A stretch of DNA of 25,224 nt from Zychaea mexicana (taxonomy: Eukaryota; Mucoromycota; Mucoromycetes; Mucorales; Lichtheimiaceae): NCBI RefSeq assembly GCF_025766255.1, contig NW_026516908.1:1-25224 (forward strand). Reading direction: 5' to 3'. A program made the translations under genes and the position numbers. Positions 8,221-17,403 of this stretch are shown piece by piece. The number at the start of each line of letters is the position of its first letter. Position 1 is the stretch's first letter. The notes beneath the pieces were generated by a model, which was not told the origin of the DNA, ran no database searches, and worked only from the letters and a program-made list of their open reading frames with translations.

Positions 8221-9857
8221 TTCGGACTTTTAGATTTTTAAATTCAGACACAAATTTTTAATTTGTTAGACGAACCGAAGTTGCTGTTCAGACTTTTATT
8301 ATGCTTATATTCAGATTCTTTACAAATATATTTGGACTTAACATAGCAAAAGTTCTTTTGATAAACATCTATCCCAAAATGTTTTTGAATGTCTAATCCA
8401 ACTTTGGCAATCTTCAGCACTAACAGTAGCACATGCAGCAGCAATTCTAGGTGTTAGCTGATCTATCTTACTCAATTGATGTCTTCTAGTATTTTTCTTG
8501 ACATTTGCCAAACACTCTTTAATAGGATTAAGAAATGGCGAGTAAGGTGGTAGGAAAAGAGGCTTATAACCACGTTCGTTAATCGCTTTTATAAAAAATC
8601 AGAGTGATGAATCCTGCAATTATCCATCACAATGAAAACTCCTTTTTTGTTCTGTTTATCTAAAATGTCCATAGTTGCTTCAATAAATTTCACGACATGA
8701 TAGGCTGTTGTACTTTTTTTCACCTTTGGCTTGTGATCTGCTTCTGTGTTCGCTTTTCTTTTTCTTTTTTTTCGGGTTGAGGAAATTCTTTCTGAATCAA
8801 AGCAGCATCACTTGATTTAAATGGCTCAACTTTACAAAAATTGATTATTCCCTATGGAGCTATACATCCAATGATACTCACGTTCACTCCTTTTTGAGGT
8901 GGTACTGTAACAATTGCAGGCTCACCTATACGAGACCAAGCACGTTTTCATATCTGATGTGCATTAAATCCTGATTCATCTATAAAAACACAGTTTGCCA
9001 TATAATCCACACCGGTAGCCTTCCATTGCATTATAATATCAAAACGTAATTTCAGCGTTCTAGGTGCATCTCTTGTGAGGGTATACAGTTTCGATTCTTT
9101 TAATGATAATCCACATTTTCCTTTCATATGTTTGTTTACACCTGAAGCTGTTATTGATAGGTCTGAAAATTTAGAACACAAATCCTCTTTCGCCTCTATA
9201 ATAGTAATACATGGATTTTTATCGATTAAATCGATCAAAAAGAAGGTATGTTTGTCTTCTAATTTCGTGTTGCCTTTTGATTTATCAGGGTTCTTTTTCG
9301 ATTCCTTTTTAACACAACCTTTAGGGTATACGGATCCATCACTGTCATTCCAAACTTTTTTTGACTTATAAGCTGTACTTCTGGGGATACCCGCAATTTC
9401 TGCTGCTTTTGGTACTGTGTAGCCTTCTTTTGTTATCAACTCAAAAAACCTTTTTACTTGGTCTTCGCCATACTTTTTATATTTCACACTTGGAGCTTTC
9501 TTCTCGGAAACGGTAGCTAATGAGTCTTTCATAATTATTTTGTTGTTAACATTATCATTATAATCAATAGTAGTAGTAAATGCATCCGCCAACATGATTA
9601 CTTCGCCATATTCTTTTGCAGTGTACTCTAAATCCATTTCATCCGAGGAACTTTCATCAACCTCCTCAATGGTTGTATCAGGGATATAGTTAATAAAGTC
9701 TACTATCATTGAAAGGTATATGCTCTGAGTGTTATAAAATAAGATATTCAGGGAAGAGCAGTTTATTTAATTCGTCTGAACTTTTTCCTTGAATCATCTG
9801 AGTACTAGTTCGCCGGTTATCCAATAATGGATAACTAAAAGTCGAAGGAAAACACTG
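8221..9857 (-). mobile_element. Tc1/mariner-like element E2
   Basis: The right end reads inward as CAGTGTTTTCCTTCGACTTT from 9857 and is followed by TA (9858-9859). The left end keeps the inner part of the same repeat (TTCGGACTTTTAG near 8221), but its outermost bases are lost. The element carries one minus-strand transposase pseudogene. A short remnant of the same element with an intact outer end lies at 18903-19042. Near the right end is a small hairpin (GTTATCC..GGATAAC at about 9817-9836). Confidence 0.75.
8338..9709 (-). pseudogene. Tc1/mariner-like transposase of element E2, catalytic Glu replaced
   Basis: The open part (9709-8948) holds an acidic N-terminus, a helix-turn-helix region (GYTVPKAAEIAGIPRSTAY, roughly residues 95-113) and the first catalytic Asp in CVFIDESGF. 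A TGA then interrupts HQI-KRAWSRIGEPAIVTV. A second stop (TAG) follows IIGCIAP, and frameshifts lie near 8760 and 8595. The second Asp is in VFIVMDNCRIHHS. The position of the catalytic Glu reads Lys (FLNPIKECLANVKK), so the triad is DD34K. The C-terminal CQSWIRHS matches the fungal Tc1 type. The gene is dead several times over. The long open N-terminal half suggests relatively recent loss. Confidence 0.88.
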
Positions 9858-9859
9858 TA

Positions 9860-10310
9860 CCACGCACGTGATTATTTCCATTTTCCGTCCTCAGTGTTTT
9901 TTGGACGAAATGAATTGAAAAGTATTTAGATAAAAAATCCATAATTGGAGTGCATTTTTATGTTTAATCATATACAGTATTTCTACATTACTTGTCGCAT
10001 TTTTCGAAACCTGTGTCGCACTTTTGAAAATCAGTTGTCGAGTTATCAAATCTGGGATGTCGCATTTTCCAAAAACGGATGTCGCATTTTCGGTTTGGAT
10101 TTGTCGGTAGCGTAGATGTCGCCTACAAAAAAAGGTATATCGCAGAGTTCAAATGTAGAGAGCAAAACAAAGATAAGGTAAAAACAATATTTTATTGGGT
10201 AAGATAATAACAAAAAACAATAATGGAATAAAAAATGACATAAATAAACTACACTAAATAGGGGCATCATTGAGACAATCATCGAAGCAGGAGATAGAGT
10301 GACGGATCTA
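9860..10310. other. Gene-free stretch between Tc1-like remnants
   Basis: Apart from the TGTCG array, it holds a further CAGTGTTTTTT word near 9892 resembling the end of element E2, and AT-rich DNA near 10170-10260. No gene is seen. Confidence 0.5.
9993..10159. repeat. Degenerate tandem array, period about 22 bp, TGTCG motif
   Basis: TGTCG occurs at 9993, 10014, 10036, 10058, 10080, 10102 and 10117, and TATCG at 10138. Spacings are 21, 22, 22, 22, 22, 15 and 21. The best units read TGTCGCATTTTC followed by an A- or G-rich stretch. The phase is kept although the sequence between motifs has diverged. Confidence 0.7.
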
Positions 10311-10800
10311 TCAATGGAGATCCTTGTGAGTAACCATATTGCAAGCTTCCGATATTCTTGAAAAGAGTGTGTCCATATCCAGCAGTTCTTCCCTCTTGAT
10401 CGTATACTTCAACTTGGACCAAAATTGTTCAATGGGGTTCATTTCTGGAGAGTACGGCGGGAGATAAACACAGTTGTAGTCACGTTCAGTAAGAGGCATT
10501 TCAATGGTTTTTGATTGATGTGTTGGTGCGTGTTGTCCATAACCAGATAGTAGTATTTGAATTTAGGGTGCTTTTCCAAATGTCCATCGTATACTATAAA
10601 AACCTCAAATAATGGTTAGTTATTGTTCCTATAGCCTTACCATGTTGTTGTTTTTCCTTTTGCTGTAGCTGTTCCAGTGCTCTGTTTTTTCTTGGATTGT
10701 TTAGCTGTTGATTTTTTGATCAAGATATTACCAACACCAAAAGCACATATTGTTGTTGTTCTTTTTGAGGTAGTCCAGACTCTCACCTCGCAAGAGAACC
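10311..10800 (-). pseudogene. Tc1/mariner-like transposase remnant, C-terminal half
   Basis: On the minus strand, CAFGVGNILIKK and a Lys/Thr-rich linker (about 10760-10645) lead to GHLEKHPKFKYYYLVMDN (about 10590-10530), with the second catalytic Asp. Then, after a small frameshift at 10500, comes VYLPPYSPEMNPIEQFW with the catalytic Glu, ending at THKDLH. Between the first two pieces lies a plausible intron on the minus strand: GTAAGG donor near 10643, ACTAAC branch-like sequence, and TTTTATAG acceptor near 10597. The first Asp region is not clear. Neighbouring Tc1-like copies are of different subfamilies. The retained catalytic motifs make the family certain; the gene is partial. Confidence 0.8.
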
Positions 10801-10969
10801 CAAGTCAAAGAACATGATTGACAGAACAATCAGCTGCAATGGTTGGTATCAAGGACGTTCATCCAGAGATTACTAGCCGCAAGCATCTTGATTGTTGAGG
10901 TAGGTTGGAAAAAAAGAGAAAAAAACAAAAAAGTCCCCTATTCACCCTTGAAATTTTTTTTTCAGATGA

Positions 10970-11059
10970 CTGCGAAATCAGGTCCAGCCCCAAACTCCGC
11001 GTTATATGAGGTGAAATTCCGACGCGACCATTTTTTTTACCCTTCTCTCACTCCTCTAA
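10970..11059 (+). promoter_or_regulatory. Likely promoter and leader of the host-type gene
   Basis: A pyrimidine-rich run (CCATTTTTTTTACCCTTCTC) ends just before the ATG at 11060, as is common before fungal start codons. GCGTTATATGAGG at about 11000 is a weak TATA candidate. No other signal is evident. Confidence 0.35.
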
Positions 11060-12433
11060 ATGGCAGCTCACATATCAAAAAAGCAAAAAAGAACACCCCG
11101 TAATGCCAGTTTTCTTTCTTTGAAATCCTTTGTTCGCCACTTTGAATTATACAATCGTCAATACAGCCAGGTGCGTTATCAAACTATTCTAGGAAAAGTA
11201 TTTTAAACATGATGCCAAAGCTAGCCTGTTAGCCGAACTCAAGCAATGGAATTTATCTATGGACAGCACTGATTTCTAGAAGGAACAAGCCCGGTCAAAG
11301 GTGATGTCAGATACCCATGCTTCCTGCTCAGCTCTTGTCGACCAAATCATTGTGGAAGAAACACCTCACGTTGACAGCAGCAACGACTCTCCTTCCACTA
11401 CCACCTCCACCTCCAATGCAAGCACTTCTCAGAATGAAACCAACCGGGAGAATACCAACAAGAACAACACCAGCAGCCACAGCAATGCAACCAATACAAT
11501 CAGCAATTCATTACCGCCATTATCCACAACTTCTTTCGGCAATGACAACTACAACGACTCCTCATCCAATGAATCTATCTCTCCATGGTTAATTCACAAC
11601 ATCACGTCACCGATCTCTTTCAGACATACCAGCAACAAATATCCCCTACCGACTCGACATTCAAGATCGAAACTGACTTGCAAGAAATTTTGGCTCTTTC
11701 CGACATTCTTTTTCTGGCACTAAATGAACACAGCACACTTAAGTCCCAAGTTTTTGGCCTAGCGACATTACACTCCCTATGTAACCACATTCTCAGTGAT
11801 TTGATGGAAACAACCGACTCTACAGAGAACAACCGACTCACAGATGACGAATTCATGATCATTACGCAAACCATATAGATGAATAAACAATAACCATAAA
11901 TTATTCTATTAAATTATATATGATAAAAAAGTTATAAAGCAGAAATTAATTATATTTTGAAAATAATAAAAAAATAGTTTAAACATAAATTATGGTATAA
12001 CACGTAATTTAGTTTAGTTTATTTTCAAAAGTTATAATAATATTTATCATTTTAAAAAATAATTTCCAAAAACATGTTATTCATAATGAATAAAAATATA
12101 TAAAATAAAAACATAATTTCTTTATTAGTTGAACCAGCGGAATGGTAATGAGCATATCCCTCCTTTACATGAGGAACTTGTGACGAAATGTAACTTGACA
12201 ATGAGATTTAGAGGTGGAAGGTTGCGGAGGGAGGCAAGCCTTTCACGACGTATTTAAAATAGCAAGAACTTCCTTTACATATAATATACTATTTATTTTG
12301 TTGTTATTAATTATTCATCATATGGGATTGATGTCAAGACGAAATCAGTAAGGGAAGCCAAGCTGGATCTTCTGTCACTCTCTGCTCGCATGACTGGAAA
12401 CAAAGCAGGTATTGTGGAAGGAATTGCTAATTT
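11060..12433 (+). pseudogene. Host-type gene of an expanded Mucoromycota family, 5' half (decayed)
   Basis: It starts MAAHISKKQKRTPRN at 11060, a basic start typical of nuclear proteins. It continues LKSFVRHFELYNRQYSQ and, after a one-base frameshift near 11200, KYFKHDAKASLLAELKQWNLSM. A TAG at 11277-11279 follows DF, where TGG (Trp) would fit. A Ser/Thr/Asn-rich low-complexity segment follows (about 11370-11580), then a frameshift near 11590 and a helical segment (LQEILALSDILFLALNEH). The frame stops at 11876. A very AT-rich block (about 11880-12125) without coding sense separates this from a last piece ending SARMTGNKAGIVEGIAN at 12433, right at a GTAAGT splice donor. The 3' half is at 17873-18900. 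I know similar uncharacterised proteins from Mucorales; their function is unknown. Confidence 0.7.
11880..12125. other. AT-rich block inside the decayed gene
   Basis: About 245 bases almost free of G and C interrupt the coding sense of the host-type gene. It may be a small insertion or a decayed intron-like region. No terminal repeats or target duplication could be made out. Confidence 0.35.
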
Positions 12434-12441
12434 GTAAGTAG

Positions 12442-12571
12442 TAGGGGTCACAATTGGACGGGTCGGGTCGGGTCAAGGGTCTGACCCATTGACCCATGGG
12501 TCAAGAAAACACTGACCCGACCCGACCCGTCCAACCCAACAGGTCAAAACTCGCGTTGATGGGTCAAGACT
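12442..12571. repeat. Left subterminal GGGTC/GACCC array
   Basis: Clustered GGGTC motifs, including GGGTCGGGTCGGGTC, turn into GACCCGACCCGACCC, forming a foldable block at the element's left end. It is the counterpart of 17680-17797 and of 379-517. Confidence 0.8.
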
Positions 12572-13047
12572 GATTTCAATGTAGTGATGAAGGAAGTGTC
12601 GATCAGCCTGAACTTGAGCGCTGGAAGTGCAAAACTCCATATATATATAGATCTCTAAGATGATGGCACGCAAATTCCTAGCAGTGCTAGCAACATCTAC
12701 GTTTTGAGTGATTATTCTTAAAGGTAAAGGGTTCTGTGCCATTACAAAAGAAATTGCTTGGGCTCATATGCTTTAAAGAAAGCATAATATTTAAAGTGTG
12801 GTTGAAAATCGACTTCCCTATATGCCCCTTATCCTTTTCCTTTTCCCTTTTCTTTTCACTTCTTTCTTCTTCCTTCGATTTTCTTTTCTCAATTCCTTTT
12901 CTGTCTTTTGTTGTATATTCTTATTGTACTATTGCTACTTCTTTACTCCTATGGTGCATACTGACTTTAACCATCAAAATAATTTAATTACCGACCCAAA
13001 AAAACAAATCATATCAGAGCTGGCAGATTTGCCTTTTTACAGAAACT

Positions 13048-13096
13048 AAAACGCAAGATATGTTTATTGATGGATTCTGAACAGATCTTGCGTTTT
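13048..13096. repeat. Inverted repeat near the left end of the 3.08-kb transposon
   Basis: AAAACGCAAGAT (13048-13059) and ATCTTGCGTTTT (13085-13096) are exact reverse complements with a 25-base spacer. The position about 100 bases inside the end fits a subterminal transposase-binding site, by analogy with other Tc1-like elements. Confidence 0.6.
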
Positions 13097-13614
13097 ACTT
13101 TTTGAAAAAAAGCATTTCTCGAGCCTCTGATACAACTTGAAGTTTTGTCGGAAAATGAACTTTTAGCAGAGAGGTCCCAGATTTCGACAAGGGGTATTGA
13201 TGGTCATGAGGTGAGATTCGAAAGGTGGAAGTGTACTTTTAGCAGTGTGTAACCTGAACGACTCATGGTTGCACAAAGCTCACACTTTTAGGGCGCATGT
13301 CGCGTTATTACGGTTTTTCACTAATTCAAATGTGGTAAACTCAAATCTGGTACAGAAAATGTCTTGATAGAAAGTTTCTCTTTACAGCACCAGGATCTAA
13401 TTGCACACATGCACCTAGTTGGACTGAAATTTTAATCCTTCATATAACCCAGTAAAGAAACCAAGTATGAAACAGCCGTCCAAGAACACATCTCACACCA
13501 TCATAAAAAGTTTTTTTAAACATTCTTACAGCAGAGCACCAATAGGGTCCTTGCTGACAAAGAAGTTGATAAGCTTTTCACCTTCAGATCTGTTTCTCCG
13601 TTAAGACTGAGTTC

Positions 13615-13707
13615 TTAAACAATGTTTGAAAGTTTGGTATAAAAGAAGATAGTTTATATAGCTCAGATTGTACTGAGTATAATCATCGAATCTCAAACAT
13701 TGTTTAA
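13615..13707. promoter_or_regulatory. Transposase promoter: TATA box bracketed by a 15-bp inverted repeat
   Basis: TATAAAAG at 13638-13645 lies about 80 bases before the start codon. TTAAACAATGTTTGA (13615-13629) and its exact reverse complement TCAAACATTGTTTAA (13693-13707) stand on either side. The repeat could be an operator bound by the transposase or a stem in a longer transcript; neither is shown. Confidence 0.6.
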
Positions 13708-13726
13708 TTGAATTACCACTTCAAGC

Positions 13727-15859
13727 ATGCCTCCTCCAAATAAAAAACAAAAACGCGCAAAAGAGCAAGCAACACATGGCCGTTTTCAACAATTAGTCCC
13801 AACAATTCAGCAACCACTTGTCGAGCTTCCGATCGCAGAAGTCATGGTTGAAACCGAACCCAACGACTTTGAGATTCTTGCCTCTTTGCAAGCCGAAACA
13901 GTAGCATTGGCCACCCCTCCTCCCAGCTTTCCTATTGAATGGAATAATGTAGCAGAGGGATCGAAGCGCAGAAGTGGAAGATACTGGGGTACTGGTAGAA
14001 CTACCAAGTATTACCGAAATGATAAGGCTACAGAGAAGAAAAAGGGCAGCTATGAAATCACCAACTTCTTTTCCTCAGTATCAGTGGATCAGCGACGCGG
14101 AAATGACGACGACCACAATGACGAAGTAGCCATAGTGGATGATATCATCCCTTTGATGACCATCCAGGAAGGGTTCGAACGCCTTACGTCAATCGTCACT
14201 CCAATCGCAAATGCAAGAAAGAACGATAAACGAGACCTTAACGATTATGAAATGCGAAAGCATATTGGTGTTCACATCTATTTTCGAGAGCTGTTGAACG
14301 GCCGGTCGATAATGCAAGCATCCAAAACGGCAGCTGTAATTGCATGGATTGAGCCATCAGAGTATTATCGTCCCCGTGCTATTGTATCATATGCCAAAGA
14401 ATATCTTCGCTTCGGTAAAATCTCATCTCATCAGCAAGGAAAACACACCAAACGCCTTTCGTTTTTGAGCGACGAAGATGTTAAAGCAGCAGCATTACAA
14501 TGGTTAAAAAGGACTAAGCCAGAGAAAAGAGGACTTCCCGAAATGCTCAAATATCTGAACGAAGTCGCTATTCCAGACCTTCTTGCTCTTCCAGGACACA
14601 TCTCGCCTTCAGTACTTCGAAATTACTTGATTGAATGGGGCTACACCTACCGAGTCAACAAAAAAGATGTTTATTACGATGGCCATGAGCGCGATGATGT
14701 TGTTAAGTACCAACAAGAGTGGGCTGCTAAAATGGTTGAATACAGCCGCTTTATGGAAACGTACGACGACGACGACGTTTCAATTGAGCAACAACCTCTT
14801 CTACCAGACGACCAAAAGAAGATCATCATGGTGACGCAGGATGAATCAACTTTTTATTCGAATGACTGCAAGACCAACCTCTGGCTGTATGAGGGTGAAA
14901 ATCCCATCCGTAAAAAGAGTCCAGGAGGATCCATTATGGTCAGCGAGTTCCAATGCCCTTGCCATGGAACCATGAGGATTAAAAACTGGAAATCTCGCAG
15001 ACTATTCTACGCTGGTGCCAACCGTGACGGTTATTGGACGTCAAAGGATATGATGGAGCAACTGAAAGAAGACGCCATACCATTGTTTGAAGCACTTCAT
15101 CCAGGCTGTCAAGCGCTATTTTTGTTTGATCAATCAAGCAATCATAATGCTTATGCAGCAAGTGCGAAACTTGTGAGCCGTTTTGGCTTGAAAGATAAAG
15201 TCCTCAAGGGTATTGAAGAACGCGTGATTTTGCCTGGCAAGTATGTCGGTCCAGATGGGAACTTGGTCATCCAGAACTTTTACACTCTTGAGATCAAGAA
15301 AAAGAAGACAAGAAGCGGTGTGAAAGAAGAACGCATTTGGACCTTGAAGGGCATTAGAACCATCTTGGAAGAGCGTGGCTTAGGACGTTGGAAGGAATTT
15401 GAGGCAAAAAAAAAGCATTGGAAAACCAATTGCGATCAGCCACCGAATGCTGATCGCACTTGTTGCCCTTACCATATGTTAGAGGGTCAACCCGACTTTG
15501 TTGCGCAGAAGAGCGCGTTACACGAGACTGTTCTCAAGGCTGGTCATTTGTTCGCCTCTTATCCCAAGTACCATTGCGAAACTAATTGGATCGAGAGATA
15601 CTGGAGTGCTGCCAAGCGCATTGCAAGAAGTGAATGCGATTATACATTCTCGTCACTAAGAGAAAACCTTGATAGCTTTCTAGATCAAGTCTCTCCACCT
15701 GATGCTAAGCCTCTAGAAATCCGCCGTTATTACAATCGCTGCTGGCATTATATTCGCGCATACAATGATTTGAAAGCTGGAAACGATGCTTTTAAGCTTG
15801 TTGAAAAGTTTACCTCGAAAAGATTTAAATCCCACCGAACACTTAGAAAAAATGATTAA
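13727..15859 (+). CDS. DDE transposase of IS630/Tc1/mariner type with long Asp-Glu spacer (710 aa)
   Basis: The start at 13727 is the first ATG after the TATA box. The N-terminus is basic (NKKQKRAK), followed by a linker and a predicted DNA-binding helical region (about residues 165-310, with GRSIMQASKTAAVIAWIEPS and SPSVLRNYLIEWGY). Catalytic residues: Asp372 in VTQDESTFYSND, Asp468 in LFLFDQSSNHNAY and Glu623 in NWIERYWSAAKR. The 154-residue spacing between the last two is far above the usual 30 to 40. The extra segment includes LPGKYVGPDG and a Cys pair in DRTCCPYHMLEGQPDF, which may bind metal. I know close relatives as expanded proteins in mushroom-forming fungi (DESTFYAND, CCCRR..QPDF, FHCELN.IE). 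TA duplications and terminal repeats confirm the superfamily. It is unbroken and is the best candidate for a functional enzyme here. Confidence 0.92.
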   Translation: MPPPNKKQKRAKEQATHGRFQQLVPTIQQPLVELPIAEVMVETEPNDFEILASLQAETVALATPPPSFPIEWNNVAEGSKRRSGRYWGTGRTTKYYRNDKATEKKKGSYEITNFFSSVSVDQRRGNDDDHNDEVAIVDDIIPLMTIQEGFERLTSIVTPIANARKNDKRDLNDYEMRKHIGVHIYFRELLNGRSIMQASKTAAVIAWIEPSEYYRPRAIVSYAKEYLRFGKISSHQQGKHTKRLSFLSDEDVKAAALQWLKRTKPEKRGLPEMLKYLNEVAIPDLLALPGHISPSVLRNYLIEWGYTYRVNKKDVYYDGHERDDVVKYQQEWAAKMVEYSRFMETYDDDDVSIEQQPLLPDDQKKIIMVTQDESTFYSNDCKTNLWLYEGENPIRKKSPGGSIMVSEFQCPCHGTMRIKNWKSRRLFYAGANRDGYWTSKDMMEQLKEDAIPLFEALHPGCQALFLFDQSSNHNAYAASAKLVSRFGLKDKVLKGIEERVILPGKYVGPDGNLVIQNFYTLEIKKKKTRSGVKEERIWTLKGIRTILEERGLGRWKEFEAKKKHWKTNCDQPPNADRTCCPYHMLEGQPDFVAQKSALHETVLKAGHLFASYPKYHCETNWIERYWSAAKRIARSECDYTFSSLRENLDSFLDQVSPPDAKPLEIRRYYNRCWHYIRAYNDLKAGNDAFKLVEKFTSKRFKSHRTLRKND

Positions 15860-16031
15860 ATTGTATATCATACTAAATAAATGAGCCATGACGCCTAATA
15901 ATTCTTCATTCTACATATAATATTCATCTCACTTAATGATGGCTCTTGCACAGTATCGGCTATACTATTTACCAGCGGAATTTCAAAAATTCTCGATTTT
16001 CGACAGTGACGATTTAAGTCAGTATGCACCA
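15860..16031. terminator. 3' region of the transposase gene and right end of its transposon
   Basis: AAATAAATGAGCC near 15876 offers a polyadenylation-like signal just after the stop. GAGCCAT near 15883 and ATGGCTC near 15940 form a short inverted pair. The right terminal repeat closes at 16031. Confidence 0.45.
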
Positions 16032-16196
16032 TATCATATATATTGCTTATAGCTTACTTTAACTCATTATCAAGATAGTATACAGATTGATATTTTTCAT
16101 ACTCCAAAATGATTTTGCAGAATTTATTTTTATTTTTTTATATAAATCCAACCTTCCTCCAGCAGTTTATTGTCATACAAAGGACAGATCTATATA

Positions 16197-16466
16197 TTAT
16201 TGATTCAAATCTATTTTTTCTATATCATTTGTTACTTTTTCTATATCCATTAGATCTATAGTTTTATCTTTAATAATATAAACATGATTATATTTATCAC
16301 CATTATCTAATTTGATTGTAATGGAGACTATATTATCTTTTTTAAATTTAAAGTCCACATTTTCAATATTGTAATTATATTTATTTCTACTAAAAAGTTT
16401 TGTAGGGACAAAGGATCTTTTATTATCTTTTAAAAAGTTTGAATTTAAAAATAGGTTTTCATTCAT
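16197..16466 (-). CDS. Small unknown protein associated with the Merlin-like element
   Basis: From ATG at 16466 the frame encodes about 89 residues (MNENLFLNSNFLKDNKRSF ... MDIEKVTNDIEKIDLNQ). It is rich in Asn, Lys and Asp, with no transmembrane segment. The frame remains open upstream to about 16514 without another ATG, so it might instead be a C-terminal extension of the transposase separated by mutations (stops at about 16515 and 16527). Its open length in otherwise broken AT-rich DNA is the main support. I do not recognise the family. Confidence 0.4.
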   Translation of the reverse strand: MNENLFLNSNFLKDNKRSFVPTKLFSRNKYNYNIENVDFKFKKDNIVSITIKLDNGDKYNHVYIIKDKTIDLMDIEKVTNDIEKIDLNQ

Positions 16467-16526
16467 TTTAAAATTATATAGTGATATGTTTTTTATTATA
16501 TTCTTAAAATTCAATTTTTAATTAAA

Positions 16527-17403
16527 TCAATCTTTTAAAAACTTTTTCCATAAGTTATATTCTCTATTCTTTTTTCGCCATTGATATTCTCTTAAATATA
16601 ATATTAAATCCTTTTTTGTCCTTCATCTTGGTACAATACTTTGTTTTAATGCACACCATGTTCCCTCAATTGTATTAGTATATATACCTGTATTTGGATC
16701 TTTGAAATATTTTTTATGATTGACTAATTTATGTTTATATCCAATATTTTTTAAATTATTATAGCCTTTCCAGCAATCAGTATAAATAGTAGTTCCTTTC
16801 TTTAGATGTTTCATAATAATTTTATCTATATTTATACAATCTCTTTTTTCAATTGGTAACATAAATGTCTTATATTTTCGTTTTTTATTTTATATTTCAA
16901 TATACTTCTTTCAATTCCATTAATAACCTAGGCACCTTCAACTTTATATCCTTTATTGTATATTCGTTTTCTATTTTACTTTCATCAATTTCTACAATTT
17001 TAATTCTACCACCTATTTTAAAATTCCTATTAAAATTAATTCTATCCTTCAAGTATTTTCTATATAATTTATTATATGCTGTTACAGTATTACGTGAAAT
17101 ATTCAAGGTTGTAGATATGCTACTATAAGGCATTTTCAATATAAAGTAATTCAATAAATGTAATTGTTTATTCAATGGCAATTTCATTTTTGAAAATATT
17201 GTTCCTCGTAAAGGTGAGTATAATTTTCTATACTTACGATTTTTATATTTATAAACTTTTATGGTAATGTATAATTTTGTTTTACTACTGCAAATAGCAC
17301 ATTCTTCATATTTATTAACATAATTATCTTCTATTAAATAAATTAATGCATTTTCTTCATTATCAAATAATTTTTTCAAATTAATATATGATTCGGTAAA
17401 CAT
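16527..17403 (-). pseudogene. ISXO2-like (IS1595/Merlin) transposase
   Basis: The N-terminus has a Cys-x2-Cys pair (ECAICSSK), a reduced form of the zinc ribbon usual here. Next come a helical region (NKQLHLLNYFILKMPYSSIS, then TLNISRNTVTAYNKLYRKYL) and the first catalytic Asp in IVEIDESKIE. A frameshift near 16925 leads to INGIERSILKYKIKNENIRH, and another near 16865 to LPIEKRDCINIDK. The second Asp lies in TTIYTDCWKGYNNL and the Glu in NTIEGTWCALKQ, with HKLVNHKKYFKDPNTGIYTN between, all standard ISXO2 motifs. A TGA follows SIVPR, after which KKDLILYLREYQWRKK continues the domain. Two frameshifts and a stop make it inactive. Confidence 0.9.

Larger units (their letters stand above)
12950..16033 (+). 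mobile_element. 3.08-kb TA-flanked transposon (IS630/Tc1/mariner-type) with intact transposase
   Basis: Ends TGGTGCATACTGACTT at 12952 and its exact reverse complement ending at 16031 are flanked by TA (12950-12951, 16032-16033). The sister hAT copy at 160-190 has the continuous uninserted sequence (ACTCCTA then TTACGTATATTGCTTATAGC), which gives a direct empty-site comparison. The element carries a single long gene in plus orientation and looks complete. Open reading, exact terminal repeats and a clean target site suggest it is the youngest insertion in the window. Confidence 0.93.

Noticed and set aside
9993..10159. CRISPR-like array
   Set aside because: The repeat is only about 5 to 12 bases with no separate unique spacers of constant length, and the context is eukaryotic.
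16060..16100. Left terminal repeat of the Merlin-like element
   Set aside because: TAACTCATTATC does not match the inward reading of the right end, so only the target duplication is claimed.
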